NCBI GenBank assembly: GCA_040376005.1
Contig: JBEIRK010000108.1
Location: forward strand, 1 to 8,487
Origin: JAGXTF01 sp040376005
GTDB lineage: Bacteria > Bacteroidota > Bacteroidia > NS11-12g > UBA955
Length of the DNA: 8,487 bases
Direction: 5' to 3'
The position numbers and the translations under genes were made by a program. Positions 6,044 to 8,487 of this stretch are shown in pieces. How positions within the stretch are numbered: position 1 is the stretch's first letter; each line of letters opens with the position of its first letter. A model generated the notes under the pieces. The model was not told the origin of the DNA. It saw only the letters and a list, made by a program, of their open reading frames with translations, and did no database searches.

Positions 6044-6184
6044 AAATATTTTCTTGATAGACTCTTTTCAAATGCCATTGCAATTCCAAATCGCTTGGCA
6101 GTCTTTGGAATAAATAACCCTCTTTTTGGCGAATTTGTTTGCTGGAACCCGCACAAAATCGCTGAAATTCTGACCCAGAATGGT

Positions 6185-6192
6185 TACTTTTG
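6185..6192 (+). promoter_or_regulatory. Bacteroidota-type -7 element for the thiolase gene
   Basis: TACTTTTG fits TAnnTTTG exactly and is followed by CA, a frequent context in this phylum. It ends 16 bases before the ATG at 6209, so transcription would begin about ten bases ahead of the gene. No convincing -33 TTTG is found at the usual spacing. The element also supports the ATG at 6209 over any upstream start, because translation from 6017 would begin before the transcript. Confidence 0.6.
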
Positions 6193-6208
6193 CACTCAGT
6201 TTTATACC

Positions 6209-7393
6209 ATGCAAGACGTATATGTAATCGCTGCCGTGCGCACTCCTATGGGAAGTTTCAACGGCTCACTCTCCTCTGTTGGGGCAACCACACTCGGCGC
6301 AACCGCCATTAAAGGTGCTTTGGAAAAAGCCGGTGTTCAGCCATCTGAAGTAAATGAAGTATTTATGGGTAGCGTGTTACAAGCAGGTCTTGGTCAGGCA
6401 CCGGCCCGCCAAGCTGCGAAATTTGCAGGTATTCCAGATACCGTTCCTTGCACTACCATCAATAAAGTATGCGCCAGTGGCATGAAATCTGTTGCCTTAG
6501 GTGCACAATCCATAATGCTAGGACACAATGATGTGGTAATTGCCGGTGGTATGGAAAACATGAGTCAGGTGCCTCACTACCTCACAGGTAGCCGCGCGGG
6601 TCACAAGTATGGCAATATCACCATGCTCGACGGCTTGCAGCATGATGGCCTTACCGACGTATACAGCAATGCGCTTATGGGCACTTGCGCTGAGCTCTGC
6701 GCCAAAGAATATGGTATCACGCGCGAAGACCAAGACAATTTCGCTATAGAAAGCTACAAACGCGCCGCAGCAGCTTGGGATGCCGGCAAATTCAACGATG
6801 AAATCGTACCGGTTGCTATCCCTTCGAAAAAAGGCGAACCTGTAATGTTTGCCCGTGACGAAGAATATACCAACGTGAAGTTTGAGAAAATACCGGAATT
6901 AAGACCTGTATTTCAAAAAGATGGCACGGTTACCGCTGCAAACGCCAGCACCATGAACGATGGCGCAGCCGTGTTATTGCTTATGAGCAAGAGCAAAATG
7001 GAAGCATTGGGCTTGAAACCACTTGCTAAAATTTCAGGCTTTGCGGATGCAGAACAAGCACCAGAATGGTTTACAACCAGCCCAAGCAAGGCCCTTCCTA
7101 TTGCTGCGCAGCGCGCTGGAGTAAGCCTTGACCAAATCGACTACTACGAACTCAACGAAGCCTTCGCCGTTGTTGGCTTGGCCAACAATAAAATCCTAGG
7201 CCTTTCTGCTGATCGCGTGAATGTGAATGGAGGTGCAGTAGCCCTTGGACACCCATTGGGAGCTTCTGGTGCGCGTATTTTGGTTACCCTTATCCATGTG
7301 TTGAAGCAAAACAACGCCAAGCTCGGTGCCGCAGGCATTTGCAATGGTGGCGGTGGTGCCAGCGCCATGGTTATTGAGAACATCGCACAATAA
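6209..7393 (+). CDS. atoB: Acetyl-CoA C-acetyltransferase (thiolase II type)
   Basis: Thiolase that interconverts two acetyl-CoA with acetoacetyl-CoA plus CoA; cytoplasmic, normally a tetramer. From ATG 6209 the protein has 394 residues, the family length. It opens with the usual strand DVYVIAAVRTPMGSF. The nucleophile is C88 in NKVCASGMK, the activating H348 is in GGAVALGHPLGASGAR, and the second cysteine C378 is in GICNGGGGASAM; the NEAFA motif is at 316-320. The frame remains open upstream to a GTG at 6017, but those 64 residues are unlike thiolases and overlap the divergent promoter region. It has no beta-oxidation partner (fadB or a hydroxyacyl-CoA dehydrogenase) in view, so biosynthetic use (ketone bodies, acetoacetyl-CoA) and degradative use remain open. 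I use atoB for the closest activity rather than proven orthology. A secreted-protein gene follows after 29 bases and may be cotranscribed. Confidence 0.92.
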   Translation: MQDVYVIAAVRTPMGSFNGSLSSVGATTLGATAIKGALEKAGVQPSEVNEVFMGSVLQAGLGQAPARQAAKFAGIPDTVPCTTINKVCASGMKSVALGAQSIMLGHNDVVIAGGMENMSQVPHYLTGSRAGHKYGNITMLDGLQHDGLTDVYSNALMGTCAELCAKEYGITREDQDNFAIESYKRAAAAWDAGKFNDEIVPVAIPSKKGEPVMFARDEEYTNVKFEKIPELRPVFQKDGTVTAANASTMNDGAAVLLLMSKSKMEALGLKPLAKISGFADAEQAPEWFTTSPSKALPIAAQRAGVSLDQIDYYELNEAFAVVGLANNKILGLSADRVNVNGGAVALGHPLGASGARILVTLIHVLKQNNAKLGAAGICNGGGGASAMVIENIAQ

Positions 7394-7422
7394 AAGGCCC
7401 AGTTTTTGGGTTATTCTGAGCA

Positions 7423-8367
7423 ATGAGAGTTGTTTTCCTATTCCTATCCCTTTGTTTGCTCCATAACTATAGCCGGGCTGCCAAGCGGGACACCACAGGT
7501 TTTTATGAAATCGAAGTCGCTGAAAAACGCATCAGTCCTGAGCTCATGCACTTTATCAGTGGCGAGGGAGACAGCCTGAGAACCTCTACTGCCTGGAAAG
7601 TATACCGCCTGCTCGACACCCTACTCAACACCCCTTCTAGCTATTATTATCCTTTTGACAGCTTCCGCAGCAAATCTGTATCCATACAAGATGTGCCTGA
7701 TGGAAAGTTCAGGTTATTTACATACAACCTTATCCTGCAAAATGGGAATCACCTGAAATTTGGCTACCTGCAAGCGCGCGACGGAAAAGAAAATACTGTT
7801 TACCCCTTGCTCGACACGGTGTTTCGCAGCAATAAAGACCTTGCAGACAAAGAACTGGAAACTACCGAATGGATGGGCGCCTTGTACTATGCGGTTTTTC
7901 CTTTTAAGGATAAAAAGAAAAAGTGTTTCCTACTTATGGGGTATGACGGTGCCACAGCCAATAGCAACAAAAAAGTGATGGATGTGTTGTGGTTTGACAA
8001 AGGGAACCCCGTCTTTGGAAAGGAAATTTTCAAAGAAGGCAGCTATGACTTAAAACCTTCCTGCCGTGGCATTTACGAGTTTCACAACCAAAGCACCATG
8101 TTGTTGCGCTATGAAGCCGACCGTAAAATTGTGGTTTTAGACAAACTGGGCCCTGCATTTCCCGAAGCGGTAAATGACTTCTACTACTACATCCCCAGCG
8201 GTGATTTGGACTATTACAAATGGACCAAACAAGGTTTTTGGGTTCGGGATGCACTAGACAATTATGATTTTGGCCAAGGTGCCAAACCTAAGGGACCACA
8301 ATCCGCGCCGAAGCCAAACGATCCTGGCCAGCCCGATGCGCCGGAATTGGATAAACCCAAAGAGTAA
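7423..8367 (+). CDS. Secreted protein of unknown function, conserved in Bacteroidota
   Basis: The 314-residue product begins with a short basic-hydrophobic signal peptide (MRVVFLFLSLCLLHN) with likely cleavage near SRA-AK (17-20). The cysteine in LSLC lacks a normal lipobox small residue at -1, so a lipoprotein is unlikely. The middle part has features I associate with an uncharacterised Bacteroidota family: WMGALYYAVFPF (150-161), CFLLMGYDG (168-176) with NKKVMDVLWF (182-191), GNPVFGKEIF (194-203), IYEF (217-220), MLLRYEADRKIVVLDKLGP (226-244) and a late aromatic strand FYYYIPSGDLDYYKW (253-267). The pattern suggests a mostly beta extracytoplasmic protein. The last ~30 residues are a Pro/Lys/Gln-rich, probably disordered, tail. 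No catalytic motif is evident and I assign no function. It follows the thiolase gene by 29 bases with only a weak hairpin between them. The family recognition is from memory and not checked. Confidence 0.8.
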   Translation: MRVVFLFLSLCLLHNYSRAAKRDTTGFYEIEVAEKRISPELMHFISGEGDSLRTSTAWKVYRLLDTLLNTPSSYYYPFDSFRSKSVSIQDVPDGKFRLFTYNLILQNGNHLKFGYLQARDGKENTVYPLLDTVFRSNKDLADKELETTEWMGALYYAVFPFKDKKKKCFLLMGYDGATANSNKKVMDVLWFDKGNPVFGKEIFKEGSYDLKPSCRGIYEFHNQSTMLLRYEADRKIVVLDKLGPAFPEAVNDFYYYIPSGDLDYYKWTKQGFWVRDALDNYDFGQGAKPKGPQSAPKPNDPGQPDAPELDKPKE

Positions 8368-8381
8368 GTGTATTCGTCTTG

Positions 8382-8399
8382 TTTAGAAAGCAGTCTAAA
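8382..8399. terminator. Possible weak bidirectional hairpin between convergent genes
   Basis: TTTAGA (8382-8387) and TCTAAA (8394-8399) can pair around a six-base loop, in the 33-bp gap between the secreted-protein gene and the convergent chorismate-enzyme gene. The stem is short and AT-rich and no good T-tract follows on either strand, so termination here is only suggested by position. Confidence 0.25.
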
Positions 8400-8400
8400 T

Positions 8401-8487
8401 CTAGATTATCGCTTTCATTATCTGCAACTTAGCTTCAGTTTCCTGCCATTCAACCTCAGGATCACTGCCCGCATTCACACCACAGCC
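8401..8487 (-). CDS. menF: Chorismate-binding enzyme, C-terminal fragment, probably isochorismate synthase
   Basis: The - strand is open from the window edge to a TAG (CTA on +, 8401-8403) and encodes 28 residues beginning GCGVNAGSDPEVEWQETEAK. The pattern G.G(I/V)..(G/D)S.PE.EW.ET..K is the C-terminal signature of chorismate-using enzymes (MenF/EntC, TrpE, PabB). The AGSDPE.EWQE.E.K spelling is closest to MenF/EntC, whereas PabB and TrpE usually have .DS.PE.E..ET at these places. Isochorismate synthase converts chorismate to isochorismate for menaquinone, the usual quinone of Bacteroidota. Most of the gene, including the active site, lies outside the window, so MenF over PabB/TrpE is a moderate-confidence choice. 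It is convergent with the secreted-protein gene. Confidence 0.65.
   Translation of the reverse strand, partial: GCGVNAGSDPEVEWQETEAKLQIMKAII

Noticed and set aside
6017..6208. 64-residue N-terminal extension of the thiolase from a GTG
   Set aside because: The extension resembles no thiolase sequence, overlaps the divergent promoter and the neighbour's start, and ATG 6209 gives the standard 394-residue enzyme right behind a -7 element.
7398..7410. Small hairpin CCCA/TGGG after the thiolase stop as a terminator
   Set aside because: The stem has only four pairs and no real T-tract follows, so readthrough into the secreted-protein gene is more likely.

Overview
The window looks like chromosomal DNA of a member of the Bacteroidota. 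Four things point that way. The first gene has a secreted lamin-tail architecture with a Bacteroidota-style C-terminal domain. A divergent intergenic region carries two promoter -7 elements of the form TAnnTTTG. Strong Shine-Dalgarno sequences are not evident. The last complete gene belongs to a secreted protein family I know only from this phylum. The species cannot be named from the sequence. There is no insertion sequence, phage gene, CRISPR array, tRNA or rRNA that I can recognise. Most genes are core housekeeping genes, so this is an ordinary region with a few unusual details.

Layout from left to right. (1) On the + strand, the 3' end of a lamin-tail secreted protein is followed after one base by prmC, the release-factor glutamine methyltransferase. 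(2) On the - strand lies a 300-residue, extremely Lys/Ala/Pro-rich nucleoid protein with AT-hook motifs on both sides of a charged helix and a histone H1/AlgP-like tail. A hairpin terminator separates it from prmC, and the prmC stop codon sits in the hairpin loop. (3) After an AT-rich divergent spacer comes dxs (+), entry enzyme of the MEP isoprenoid pathway, in a short form. (4) Convergent with dxs is a tightly overlapping - strand operon, transcribed from right to left: a LON-substrate-binding-domain protein, tsaB (tRNA t6A synthesis) and pabA (glutamine amidotransferase of folate or tryptophan synthesis). dxs and pabA overlap tail to tail inside a perfect 20-bp palindrome, so both proteins end in QSQL. 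(5) A second divergent spacer with a promoter in each direction leads to a biosynthetic-type thiolase (+) and a secreted protein of unknown function (+). (6) At the right edge, on the - strand, are the last 28 codons of a chorismate-binding enzyme, most like isochorismate synthase (menaquinone synthesis).

Functionally the genes are a mix: translation quality (prmC, tsaB), isoprenoid precursors (dxs, feeding quinone side chains), chorismate use (pabA, the menF-like fragment), acyl-CoA metabolism (thiolase), chromosome architecture (AT-hook protein) and cell-surface proteins. I did not find a new defence or mobile system. The best candidates for a second look are the bivalent AT-hook/H1-like protein, the palindromic convergent gene end, and the shortened Dxs and PrmC.
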